This document shows positions 55,910-64,000 of a stretch of DNA of 64,000 nt, one piece after another. The notes below the pieces were generated by a model that was not told the DNA's origin, searched no databases, and saw only the letters and a list, made by a program, of their open reading frames with translations. Location: assembly GCF_028471945.1 (NCBI RefSeq), contig NZ_CP110128.1, positions 1,848,501 through 1,912,500 of the forward strand, given 5' to 3'. Source of the DNA: Pseudomonas sp. WJP1 (lineage in GTDB: Bacteria > Pseudomonadota > Gammaproteobacteria > Pseudomonadales > Pseudomonadaceae). Both the position numbers and the translations under genes were made by a program. The number at the start of each line of letters is the position of its first letter. Within the stretch, counting starts at the first letter, position 1.

Positions 55910-57013
55910 TTATTCCCCCTTGGAGAAGTAGGCCGTAACCGCTTCGATTACTCGGCTGACTTCATTATCAGTTAGGCCTGGGAAGCAAGGCAGAGAAATA
56001 ACAGTTTGGCACGCAAGCTCGGTTTCTTTAAGTGATACAGATTCGGCCTTGTATCCTGGCTGATCATGGTCCGCAATTGGGTAATGAATATCGGTGCTTA
56101 CACAGTGTTCTTTCAGTGTAGCGGCAAAGGCCGCACGGTTTTTTACTCTGACGACATAGAGGTGCGCGACATAGTCAACATCGATTGAAGAGGGCAGCAA
56201 CATGTCCAGTTTGGCGAATGCTTCATTGTAGCGTTTCGCAATTGAACGTCGAGAATCATTCCATTGATCCAAAAGTGGAAGCTTGATGCGCAAGATAGCT
56301 GCTTGAAGCTCGTCCAGGCGGCTATTTCTTCCGCCGGGAATGGTGACTTGATACTTTTCGGACCAGCCGTATTGGCGCAACTGGCTAATTTTGCTAGCTA
56401 ATTCACTATCATTGGTTACCACTGCGCCGCCATCACCCAGCGCGCCAAGGTTTTTAGTTGGATAAAAGCTAAAACAGGCAACTGTTCCGAAACTGCCTGC
56501 CTGCTTTCCATTGCGCCGTGCTCCGTGAGACTGAGCACAATCTTCCAGAACAGGGATTCCGGCGGCTTCGGCGATACGGACGATTTCTTCTATATTAGCC
56601 AGTTGGCCATAAAGGTGTGTAACGATTATAACGGCGGGTTTGGTGTCGATGACCGCCATCAACGCTTTAGGGCAAAGAGTCAGTGTTACAGGGTCGATTT
56701 CGACGTATAGAGGGGTAGCACCAACCGCATGTATAGCGGTGCTTCCGTAAAAACCGGCATTGGCGACCGCTACGACGCGATCATCTGGCTGGACGCCCAA
56801 GCCCCTTAGGGCCAACTCTAGTGCCTCTGAGCCATTTGCGACACTAATGCAGTGATTTACGCCTACATATTGAGCAAACTCATATTCAAAGGCTTTAACC
56901 TCGTCACCTAAAATGTACCAATGACTATCTAATACTTTTTTCAATGGTGTCATGAAGTCTAGCGAGCTATTGACTATTTTAGCGGAAAATAATGGTATGA
57001 ATGTAGTTGCCAT
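55910..57013 (-). CDS. DegT/DnrJ/EryC1/StrS sugar aminotransferase (FdtB/QdtB-like)
   Basis: A 367-residue PLP aminotransferase. The cofactor lysine is Lys187 in FSFYPTKNLGALGDGG, with EDCAQSHGA as the conserved aspartate block. With the FdtA-like cupin encoded two genes downstream it should convert dTDP-3-keto-6-deoxyhexose to the 3-amino sugar. The choice between galacto and gluco products cannot be made from sequence. It is two bases from the GtrB-like gene, so the run is tightly coupled. Confidence 0.9.
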   Translation of the reverse strand: MATTFIPLFSAKIVNSSLDFMTPLKKVLDSHWYILGDEVKAFEYEFAQYVGVNHCISVANGSEALELALRGLGVQPDDRVVAVANAGFYGSTAIHAVGATPLYVEIDPVTLTLCPKALMAVIDTKPAVIIVTHLYGQLANIEEIVRIAEAAGIPVLEDCAQSHGARRNGKQAGSFGTVACFSFYPTKNLGALGDGGAVVTNDSELASKISQLRQYGWSEKYQVTIPGGRNSRLDELQAAILRIKLPLLDQWNDSRRSIAKRYNEAFAKLDMLLPSSIDVDYVAHLYVVRVKNRAAFAATLKEHCVSTDIHYPIADHDQPGYKAESVSLKETELACQTVISLPCFPGLTDNEVSRVIEAVTAYFSKGE

Positions 57014-57041
57014 AAATTTAGTTCCAGATGGAAATACAGGG

Positions 57042-58928
57042 TTATTTTAATGTTTTCTCACGGCATCGAACTTCGATACCTTTGATTGAGATGATCTGGG
57101 AGTTCATCACGGGGTCGAAGCGTAGGCTATCCTGAAAGCCTGAGTCGCTAGTTAAAATAAATGATATTGTTTTGAAGTCTTCAGAATTATCTATTTCGGA
57201 TTTTTTTGAGTTCGCTTCGCTGAGTATCGGGTTGTTTATTGGTAAGTAAAAAAGTTGACTTCTCTCTGGCCCTATGGCCTTAAGATTGGCTGTGATCTCA
57301 AGTGTTCGGCAGCTCTGCATTTCTTTAGGGTTATCAGTTGAAAAATATAACTGTGGATCAGTTTTGGTGGTGATGCTTGATAAATCACCAGCTTGGTTGT
57401 TGTATGTTAGGTTTACTGCCCTTGTTTGATTGGCGTGATTAGATGTTTTGAAAAACGCAGCGGGGCGATCAGAGCCGAAGGGGGTCGGTATATATGTTAG
57501 AGTGCGAGTGAACGAGGCTCCCGCTTTTTTTGCATTGTTAAGCGCTTGCGTCAAATCAGTAGGGAATAACTCTGGGCAAACCAAGTTGTCGTAGGTTTGG
57601 ATTTTAGTTTGCAAGCATTTAATACCTTCCAGTCTGTCCAGCATATGAGTTTGATAGAAGCTCTCATGATTGATGATGGGGGTTTTCAAAACTGCAAAAA
57701 AGGCACCGAATAAAAATAGCGCAGTGATTAGTTTTTCTTTCAAGTTTGAATTATTGGCGTCGCTCATCCTGCTGAGTAGATAAATAGCCAGCCATGGCCA
57801 TAGCAGTGTTACCCAAAAAAAGTGAAATCTTTGGAAGCCGAAGAGGAATATATCTAGCGGTGCTTGAGTAAGTTCGGAGCGGATGTTGGTTCTTCCCGCT
57901 GCCACCAGGAGTAAGTAAACAAATGTGACTATGGACAGGCTTAAAAAAACAAACGCATGGTGTGAGAGAGGGTTGTTGCACTTGTTTTTTACGAATTTAA
58001 TTATGATTGATAATACGCAAGCGCTGGTTAGAGCGATTACTAAAGCTGTGGTGAGAAATGATAAAGCCGGTGTGCTGGTAGGAAGCATTAATGATCGTCC
58101 GATTTTTCCAAGTAAGAAAAACCAGAAATCACTTTCCCAGGGATAAGCCATCCCTACGCCTGCTATATGTGTTCCGTGTTGAATGCCAACGATTACCCAA
58201 ACTTGCATTAAGGTACAAATTATTGCTGCTGGCGCTAAAGATAATGCGCAGACAAGGAGCATTTTTTTATCGTTTTTTTCAATAAAATAATGACAAATGA
58301 AAAGGGATGCGCAGAGGCTTAGCGTTGCGAATGCACCGCTAATGTAAGAAAAGCCTGAAATAAATCCTAAAATAGTTACCGGTAAGATAACATATCTGAG
58401 TTTGAGATTTCTTGTGAGTGCAATGTTAAGAATGCTAAGTATGCACACCAAAGGAAGAGCTTGATGATACGCGAGATTTTGAAGACCCCAATATGTATCC
58501 GGCTGCAGCATTAATAAGCTTAGGCTAAAAGCGCATGCGCGAACCATATTGTTGGTCGTGCAAATAGTTATAAGGCGCCACTGAAGGGCTAATAAAGATC
58601 CAAGGATAAATATCAGTGATAGAAATTGATAGGTAATTGTGTTTCCATCCAGAAATCTGAATGCTAACGAGTCAAGTAGAAGGCCGATGGGATATAAAGT
58701 GTCATTCGCAGAGGTCATTAGGTAGCTGAAATCAATTCGCCCCATGTTGCCATCTTGATATTGGCGCCAATCATCCCAGTAAGGTATGTCAGTGCCAAAG
58801 CGAAGTAATGAAATCGCATTAAAAGCCAAGCTGATGATTGGGAGTGCAATTAATAAATATCGCGCCCATTTAAAAAAAGTGACTTTTTGTGTTTTCGTGT
58901 CGTTTTGTGCCAAGATAGTCGACATCAT
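57042..58928 (-). CDS. GT-C-type membrane glycosyltransferase (GtrC role)
   Basis: A 628-residue polytopic protein with about ten helices and a C-terminal soluble domain of about 200 residues. PYWDDW at 49-54 in the first external loop parallels PYYDMW of the 48.2-kb protein, and LQNLAYHQALP parallels its ENLSWAFQSQ. In three-component glycan decoration the GtrC enzyme moves the sugar from the lipid to the polymer in the periplasm, and this gene accompanies GtrA and GtrB. Two adjacent ATGs (58928, 58925) are possible starts. The gene is AT-rich, suggesting transfer from another source. Confidence 0.72.
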   Translation of the reverse strand: MMSTILAQNDTKTQKVTFFKWARYLLIALPIISLAFNAISLLRFGTDIPYWDDWRQYQDGNMGRIDFSYLMTSANDTLYPIGLLLDSLAFRFLDGNTITYQFLSLIFILGSLLALQWRLITICTTNNMVRACAFSLSLLMLQPDTYWGLQNLAYHQALPLVCILSILNIALTRNLKLRYVILPVTILGFISGFSYISGAFATLSLCASLFICHYFIEKNDKKMLLVCALSLAPAAIICTLMQVWVIVGIQHGTHIAGVGMAYPWESDFWFFLLGKIGRSLMLPTSTPALSFLTTALVIALTSACVLSIIIKFVKNKCNNPLSHHAFVFLSLSIVTFVYLLLVAAGRTNIRSELTQAPLDIFLFGFQRFHFFWVTLLWPWLAIYLLSRMSDANNSNLKEKLITALFLFGAFFAVLKTPIINHESFYQTHMLDRLEGIKCLQTKIQTYDNLVCPELFPTDLTQALNNAKKAGASFTRTLTYIPTPFGSDRPAAFFKTSNHANQTRAVNLTYNNQAGDLSSITTKTDPQLYFSTDNPKEMQSCRTLEITANLKAIGPERSQLFYLPINNPILSEANSKKSEIDNSEDFKTISFILTSDSGFQDSLRFDPVMNSQIISIKGIEVRCREKTLK

Positions 58929-58991
58929 ATTTTCTCGATTGAATCAAAATCGCATTAAATTTTAATGCGATAAATTTTATTTCGGCTTTGG

Positions 58992-61900
58992 TTAGAGTTT
59001 TATACGAGGTGGCCAAGCTAATCCAAAGTCTTCATGATCAAGTGTCAGGTTTGGATTGTAAGCATAGTCCTTTTGAAGGTCGGGCCAGCGAGCCTGAACA
59101 TAAGTAATCTCTTTCATGAAGCGTTGTTTTTTTTCTGGAGTGTCTTCTTGTCCGCGAGTAGCCGACTCGTGATGGTACATTTCAGCAAATGGCGTCCACA
59201 CGTTGATATAGCCCGCTTCCTGGACCCGCAGACAGAAATCAACATCATTGAACGCGATCTTCAAGTGTTCTTCATCCAGCCCGTCGACTTGATCAAATGT
59301 TGATTTTTTGATGATCAAACACGCTGCAGTCACGGCAGAAAACTCTTGAATCAACCCGGCTCTGCAGAAATACCCATAATCACCCTTGGGCAGATATTTA
59401 TGCGAATGCCCAGCCACACCGCCGACACCGACGATAACGCCACCGTGCTGTAACCGGTCATCTGGATACCAAAGACGGGCGCCTACGGCCCCCACATTTG
59501 GTTGCAAGGCGATCGATACCATCTCATCAAGCCACTCGGGGGTGATGATCTCAATGTCGTTGTTGACCAGGCCAATCAGTGAGCCATTGGCTATGCGCAC
59601 TGCGCCGTTGTTCAATGCCGAGTAATTGAAAGGACCGTCGTCGCGCAATACGCGAATGTTGTCTTCCTTGTCGATTTCAGAAAAGTAATCAAGCGATGCC
59701 GGGTCGTCTGAACCATTATCGATCAAGATAATTTCATAATGAGGGTAGGTCGTTAGCGCCTTGATACTGTCAATGCACTGTTTGACCAGTCCGTGAGCAT
59801 TTCTGGTCGGAATGATCAGGGTGACCAAAGGCAACTGTGCAGGTAGCTGATAGTGAACACGGTACATCCCCATCGGCAACAGCTCGGTCTTGCCGATGTC
59901 ACCTTTGCGTTGCAAATGTTCATCCAGCGCTTTTACACCGGCAATGGCCGCATAAGGTTTTTCACCACCAGACATCGCCGTGCTACCAGCGTGTATGCGC
60001 CAGTGGTACAGCACACGTGGGATGTGGATGATCTGCTCGCGTTCCAGCTGCTCGCTGCAACGTAGCGCCAGGTCGTAGTCCTGTGCACCTTCAAAGCCTG
60101 GGCGAAATTGACCGACTTTTTCCACCAGATCTCTGCGATAGACACCCAGGTGGCAAACCATATTCTGCGAGCGAAACAGAAACTCGTTCCAGTCCGATTT
60201 GAAATAAGGCGAGCTTCTTTTTCCGTCGGTATCGATCTTGTCTTCATCGGAATAAATCAGCCCTACATCTGGATTCTCAATGATGGTGCGAGCGACCCAG
60301 TAGAGTGCGTGCTCGGGCAACAGATCATCATTGTCCATCAGAGCAACGTATTGCCCTGTGGCTACTTCAAGCGCAGAGTTACTGGCGCGGGAAATGTGGC
60401 CGTTTTCCGAGCGGAAAACTACTTTGATGCGCTTATCTTCCTTGGCCAGCGATTTAAGATATTCATGCACTGCGGGTTGTGTCGACGCGTCGTCAGCAAG
60501 GCATAGCTGCCAGTTTGGATACAACTGAGCCTGTACACTTTCTACGGCTTCACGAAGCAGGTCGATAGGCGGGTTGTACACGGGCATGATGATCGAAATC
60601 AAAGGCTTCCTTGCCCATTTTCTGATTTCTTCCTTCATGCGCCAGCGACCATTGTCATCTATGGTGTCGTAGTACGCGACCCACCTTGCATAATCGTGAC
60701 GGTCCGGTACTTCGCGGGTTTCCTGTCCAATAAATGCAAACTCGCTTGCACCATTGATCCACCGAAGACGGGCGATAAGGCCTGCGGTTCCCTGGCTTTT
60801 CCAGACAGCCAAAGCTTTTTGAGCCGTGCTTTGAATGCCGCCGCCCCGACGGATGGCCGAAGGCAGTACCCGAAGCATTTTACGCAGGCGGCGCATGATC
60901 AGAATAGATCGGCGCAGAGGGGCAGTCAGCTTCCAGCTGGAAGAGCTTTGCATGCTAATAATCTGTAAGTTCAGATTATGGATGTGTGTATCTTTTTGCA
61001 CCTGTTGAAGCGTGAGCTTGCCTTCCAGGTTCTGAATCTGCAGAACTTTTTCATTGAGCTCGTCGGCCAGCAAGTTATTGAGTTGCAGTTGTTCCAACTC
61101 CAAATTTCTTTGGCTTAGCAGTTCTAACTGTTTCTGCGTGGACTGTTGCAATTCTGAATATCTGATGTTTGCCGCTTCCAGTTCCCGCTCCAGCGGTTTT
61201 GTGAGGTTGGCAAAAGTTTCGTTCGATGCTGATTCACTAAGCACGGTAATCTCTTGAGCGATTTGCTCATCCATAAGTAATGTCAAGTCTATTTCCAGTG
61301 TCAGCTGTTCAAGACTTCCCAGTGTTTGAAGTTCGACAGGCAAGACCAGATAAGGGTCAGTGGTGAGGGACAGATATAGCGCGCTCTTGTCGGCGCGTCT
61401 GAACTTTATTACGCCAGAATCGGACTTGAGTTCACCTTCCCACAGCCAAACGGTTTGATTGTCACGGACAATTTTCATTTGGCTGATGGTAAATGACTGT
61501 CGAGCGTCGATCGGGTCAAATCTCAGTACGTTGCTGTCAGTGGAAATCGCAGCCAACGAAAAGGCCAGTGTTTGTGCACCATTTTGTACTTCCTGGCTGA
61601 TTGTCTTACGCTCGGAAAACGAGTCTGAGGTAGCACTGTAATATAGGGTTGCATGCGGCCGCTTCATTTGGGCTGCGCCAAAGGTATAAATTGTCTTGTC
61701 GGGAGACCAGTCAAGAAAATTGGAGATACTGCGCCCTGTCACTTTTTCCTGGAAGCGAGCCTCTTTGACAATGTAACGCTGAAGGTCTTCAGGCGTGATG
61801 TGAAGGTTCACGCTTTCTAACAGTTGGATGATGAACGCCTGTCTGCTCAGGGTTGAAGCGCTGGCTGAAAGAGGGTTGGCACAAGCCAGCAGCAGGAGCA

Positions 61901-63344
61901 GGGCGCGCATCAAAAGATGACCCAGCTCTACACCGTCAGAAATTTCCCATTCAACATCGATCAGGGACGGGTTCCCGTGGTCATCAATAACGATGTTATG
62001 GGGAACCGCATCAATGTACCGCCCAGGCAACAGATCCGTGATGTTTTCAAGACCAAGGTCAACTCCTTCTTTTGCAAGGAGTACTTTCAAATGTTGGAGA
62101 TACACCGTGAGAAATGGATTGAAACTGAGGGGAGTCCAATCAATGGTGGCGGCCGTTTCCAAAAATGGCAGGCTAAGGATTTTTCCTGTGGCATAGGCAT
62201 CTGTGGCAGGAAGTATGTACTTGAAAGCCTCATCCTGTTCGGGGGCTGTTTCTTTTCCCAAGCGCCGATATTGGACTTCAATACCTTGGTCCGACTCAAC
62301 AAACAGCGACTCCTTACAGTACGCCGCTTTTCGACCGGTGCTGTAATGGTAGGCGAGCGTTGTCTCCGGGACCGCAGCGGTGCCAGCACAGGAAGCGGCC
62401 ACCAGGAACGAATTGGCTAAATCCATGCCCAGATCATTATCGATGACAACCGGCCATGCTTTTTCCAGATTGAAGTATGTCAACACGGGCAGTTGCGGGT
62501 CTTTTTTTACGTTCTGCCAAGCCAGTGCCGCGGCGTCGAACTCGTTCGAGGTGAAACCCGCCTCGGTGATGATCGAGTTCGGCAGCTTGTAGTCCGGGCT
62601 TGGGGACAGGAATGTCGAGGATTTGAAGCCTGCTCGCTCGATCAGTCGCGCTAGCTCTTTACGTCCAAAGGTTTTGGGTTGGCCTTCGGCGTATCGGCCT
62701 TCGATGCCATACATGGGGACGCTGACATGATCCTCCGGCGCACCGGCGAAATACTTCAAGCCAAGCTGATTTTCAATGGCAATAAAAAGATGCCCATCAG
62801 GTTTGAGCAAGCCGCGAATACGTTTGAGCATGGCATAGGCAGGGTCAGCATCGGAGCTGAACATGCTGGCGTACTCCAGCACACCGATAAGCGTGATGGC
62901 GTCGAATTGTTCGTCAGTCTTGAAGTCGTCGAAGCGCTCCGCCAAAACCGTCACATTCGACAGTCCGCGGGTGCGACTGGCGGCAATGGACGCGCGTCGC
63001 GGGCTGCCTTCGAGGCTCAGCAACTGTGCGCCGCATTCGCCCAGGAACCGGCTGATTGCACCGCAGCCTGCACCGATCTCCAGGACCTTGCCTTTGAGCA
63101 GATGTTCGAACGGGCGCAGGATATTGCCGCGAATGGAGCTTAGATGGTAAAGCGTCGCCCAATCGGTGCAGTGTTGAGGCAACTCTTCGGACAGGACGGA
63201 TACATCCCCGGCATCGCGAATAATCGCGGCGAGTTTGTTTTCAGTCACGTCACCGTCGCTGTAAGCTATACCTTGGTAATCGGAACGCACCCATACGCCG
63301 GTCTGTTCGTCGCGGGTATACCCGTAGCGATCGAGTTCAAACAT
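58992..63344 (-). CDS. Methyltransferase / kinase-like / coiled-coil / double-GT2 protein (WbdD-like architecture)
   Basis: A 1450-residue protein. Residues 60-240 form a SAM methyltransferase (VLEIGAGCGAIS at 87-98). Residues 330-540 contain a kinase-like core: Asp445 and Asn450 in DAVPHN and Asp463 in LIDVEWE have the spacing of aminoglycoside-kinase folds. A beta-rich segment (560-700) and a coiled coil (715-800, ELEQLQLNNLLADELNEKV) follow, then two GT2 domains (910-1130 with ISIIMPVYNPP and MDNDDLL; 1170-1440 with VTLIIPTRN and LVNNDIEI). WbdD of E. coli O9a has methyltransferase, kinase and coiled coil and caps the O-chain; this protein adds transferases. It overlaps the wzt gene by eight bases. 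Confidence 0.8.
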   Translation of the reverse strand: MFELDRYGYTRDEQTGVWVRSDYQGIAYSDGDVTENKLAAIIRDAGDVSVLSEELPQHCTDWATLYHLSSIRGNILRPFEHLLKGKVLEIGAGCGAISRFLGECGAQLLSLEGSPRRASIAASRTRGLSNVTVLAERFDDFKTDEQFDAITLIGVLEYASMFSSDADPAYAMLKRIRGLLKPDGHLFIAIENQLGLKYFAGAPEDHVSVPMYGIEGRYAEGQPKTFGRKELARLIERAGFKSSTFLSPSPDYKLPNSIITEAGFTSNEFDAAALAWQNVKKDPQLPVLTYFNLEKAWPVVIDNDLGMDLANSFLVAASCAGTAAVPETTLAYHYSTGRKAAYCKESLFVESDQGIEVQYRRLGKETAPEQDEAFKYILPATDAYATGKILSLPFLETAATIDWTPLSFNPFLTVYLQHLKVLLAKEGVDLGLENITDLLPGRYIDAVPHNIVIDDHGNPSLIDVEWEISDGVELGHLLMRALLLLLACANPLSASASTLSRQAFIIQLLESVNLHITPEDLQRYIVKEARFQEKVTGRSISNFLDWSPDKTIYTFGAAQMKRPHATLYYSATSDSFSERKTISQEVQNGAQTLAFSLAAISTDSNVLRFDPIDARQSFTISQMKIVRDNQTVWLWEGELKSDSGVIKFRRADKSALYLSLTTDPYLVLPVELQTLGSLEQLTLEIDLTLLMDEQIAQEITVLSESASNETFANLTKPLERELEAANIRYSELQQSTQKQLELLSQRNLELEQLQLNNLLADELNEKVLQIQNLEGKLTLQQVQKDTHIHNLNLQIISMQSSSSWKLTAPLRRSILIMRRLRKMLRVLPSAIRRGGGIQSTAQKALAVWKSQGTAGLIARLRWINGASEFAFIGQETREVPDRHDYARWVAYYDTIDDNGRWRMKEEIRKWARKPLISIIMPVYNPPIDLLREAVESVQAQLYPNWQLCLADDASTQPAVHEYLKSLAKEDKRIKVVFRSENGHISRASNSALEVATGQYVALMDNDDLLPEHALYWVARTIIENPDVGLIYSDEDKIDTDGKRSSPYFKSDWNEFLFRSQNMVCHLGVYRRDLVEKVGQFRPGFEGAQDYDLALRCSEQLEREQIIHIPRVLYHWRIHAGSTAMSGGEKPYAAIAGVKALDEHLQRKGDIGKTELLPMGMYRVHYQLPAQLPLVTLIIPTRNAHGLVKQCIDSIKALTTYPHYEIILIDNGSDDPASLDYFSEIDKEDNIRVLRDDGPFNYSALNNGAVRIANGSLIGLVNNDIEIITPEWLDEMVSIALQPNVGAVGARLWYPDDRLQHGGVIVGVGGVAGHSHKYLPKGDYGYFCRAGLIQEFSAVTAACLIIKKSTFDQVDGLDEEHLKIAFNDVDFCLRVQEAGYINVWTPFAEMYHHESATRGQEDTPEKKQRFMKEITYVQARWPDLQKDYAYNPNLTLDHEDFGLAWPPRIKL

Positions 63345-64000
63345 TTTCAGTTACCAATTTGATTTCCATGGAGGCACCTAGATCTATCAAGCCCAACACC
63401 TGTGGCGTGGGAGCTACGACAAAGTGGATAGAGTCGTAGCGTCGGTCGTGAGGCAAGATATCTTCACCGGACCTGGATGCGATCCCTACGGAAATAAAGT
63501 AATCACCTGTTGCAAGCCGGTTAACAAACTTCAAGCAGGCGGTAGCTTGGGTGCCTTCGGAACCGATCGTTTGCATCGATTCACAATCAAGCAGGTATGA
63601 ATTGGTACCGTAAACCGTTACCCCTTCCTTGGTCTTGATGGTAAAGCCAAGTATCGGACTGACAACCATATGATTGAATTGTACCGCGAGATTAAGTTCG
63701 ATTTCTTCACCCGTTTCAATCGTGTTCGGGTACTCGCGTCCTGCAGCACTCAAATGAAAATCCAGCAAAGAGGCAGCACCGTCGCCCCAGCGGTACTCAT
63801 GGGGGTTATAACCTGGCCGCCCCGCATAGGCGTTTGGCTCGAAGCTGAGCTTTACAGCTTCAGTAGCTCGGGATTGCGGCACGGCCAGTGGCGCAGGGGC
63901 TTCCTCTTTTTCCGGACGCTTTTCGCGGCCGAAGAGAATGTCCATGTAGCGGTTGACCACCGGCCGAGACTCGCCGATGAGTTCGATTCTGCTGTCGTTG
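63337..64000 (-). CDS. wzt: O-antigen ABC transporter ATPase Wzt, C-terminal part
   Basis: The frame is open to the window edge, so the 5' part (the nucleotide-binding domain) is missing here. The visible segment ends the ATPase domain (IGESRPVVNRYMDILFG) and runs into the carbohydrate-binding C-terminal domain of Wzt (FEPNAYAGRPGYNPHEYRWG, then beta strands such as LGFTIKTKEGVTVYG and KFVNRLATGDYFISVGIA). In related systems this domain recognises the capped chain end before export. Position directly upstream of the WbdD-like gene agrees. Extending to the next window should show the Walker motifs and wzm. Confidence 0.88.
   Translation of the reverse strand, partial: NDSRIELIGESRPVVNRYMDILFGREKRPEKEEAPAPLAVPQSRATEAVKLSFEPNAYAGRPGYNPHEYRWGDGAASLLDFHLSAAGREYPNTIETGEEIELNLAVQFNHMVVSPILGFTIKTKEGVTVYGTNSYLLDCESMQTIGSEGTQATACLKFVNRLATGDYFISVGIASRSGEDILPHDRRYDSIHFVVAPTPQVLGLIDLGASMEIKLVTENV

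Overview
The window is a chromosomal segment of a Pseudomonas, most likely of the P. fluorescens group. The evidence is the block mtnA / gyrA-serC-pheA-hisC-tyrA~aroA-cmk-rpsA-ihfB-lapA, the TyrA-AroA fusion, GyrA with Thr83 and Asp87, the mtaD-ubiG-mupP-yciK cluster, high GC, and many REP/REPIN elements of the GTAGGAGCGAGC and GTGGGAGC types. No tRNA, rRNA or CRISPR array was found.

Layout. Positions 1-6.2 kb hold a truncated MarR regulator with an MFS exporter and a 40-residue coupled ORF, a periplasmic glutathione peroxidase, a FadL-type porin and small conserved proteins. From 6.3 to 16.7 kb come rmuC, a 1156-residue transporter-sensor kinase-receiver hybrid (MxtR/CrbS type), a TetR/MFS divergent pair, a TDT-family transporter and an LplT-PlsC fusion. 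From 16.7 to 19.2 kb is a gene-free repeat zone: two REPINs, a nested palindrome of about 450 bp, and an IS110-family element (IS1111-like) inserted in a dispersed repeat. From 19.2 to 28.3 kb are a diguanylate cyclase, the mtaD-ubiG-mupP-yciK run and divergent mtnA, then gyrA. From 28.6 to 37.8 kb is the aromatic amino acid/translation operon ending at rpsA, followed by a small lipoprotein gene, ihfB and lapA.

From 38 kb to the right edge is an O-antigen/surface polysaccharide locus, at the position downstream of ihfB that the P. aeruginosa O-antigen locus also occupies. It begins with rmlB-rmlD-rmlA, a GT2 glycosyltransferase, a ketoreductase-like epimerase and the initiating transferase wbpL. 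Degenerate DNA (43.9-44.7 kb) with a trace of IS66 and a run of 14 G follows. Next is a co-directional block (44.7-53.0 kb) matching the mycobacterial route to polyprenyl-phospho-D-arabinofuranose: a HAD-UbiA fusion, DprE1-like oxidase, DprE2-like reductase, GT-C membrane transferase, an epimerase/flavoprotein pair and a GtrA-type flippase. A decayed IS66 tnpC end (53.3-53.6 kb) closes that block.

The rest lies on the minus strand. It comprises GtrA and GtrB proteins and a second GT-C protein (a three-component glycan-decoration system), a fused acyltransferase/3,4-ketoisomerase with an aminotransferase (a dTDP-3-amino-3,6-dideoxyhexose route fed by RmlA/RmlB), a 1450-residue methyltransferase/kinase-like/coiled-coil/double-GT2 protein, and the C-terminal part of Wzt. 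This points to an ABC-transporter-exported O polysaccharide whose chain end is probably capped by a WbdD-like enzyme and which carries lipid-linked sugar decorations, one of them probably D-arabinofuranose. That last assignment is the most interesting inference here; it rests on domain and residue matches, not on any search.
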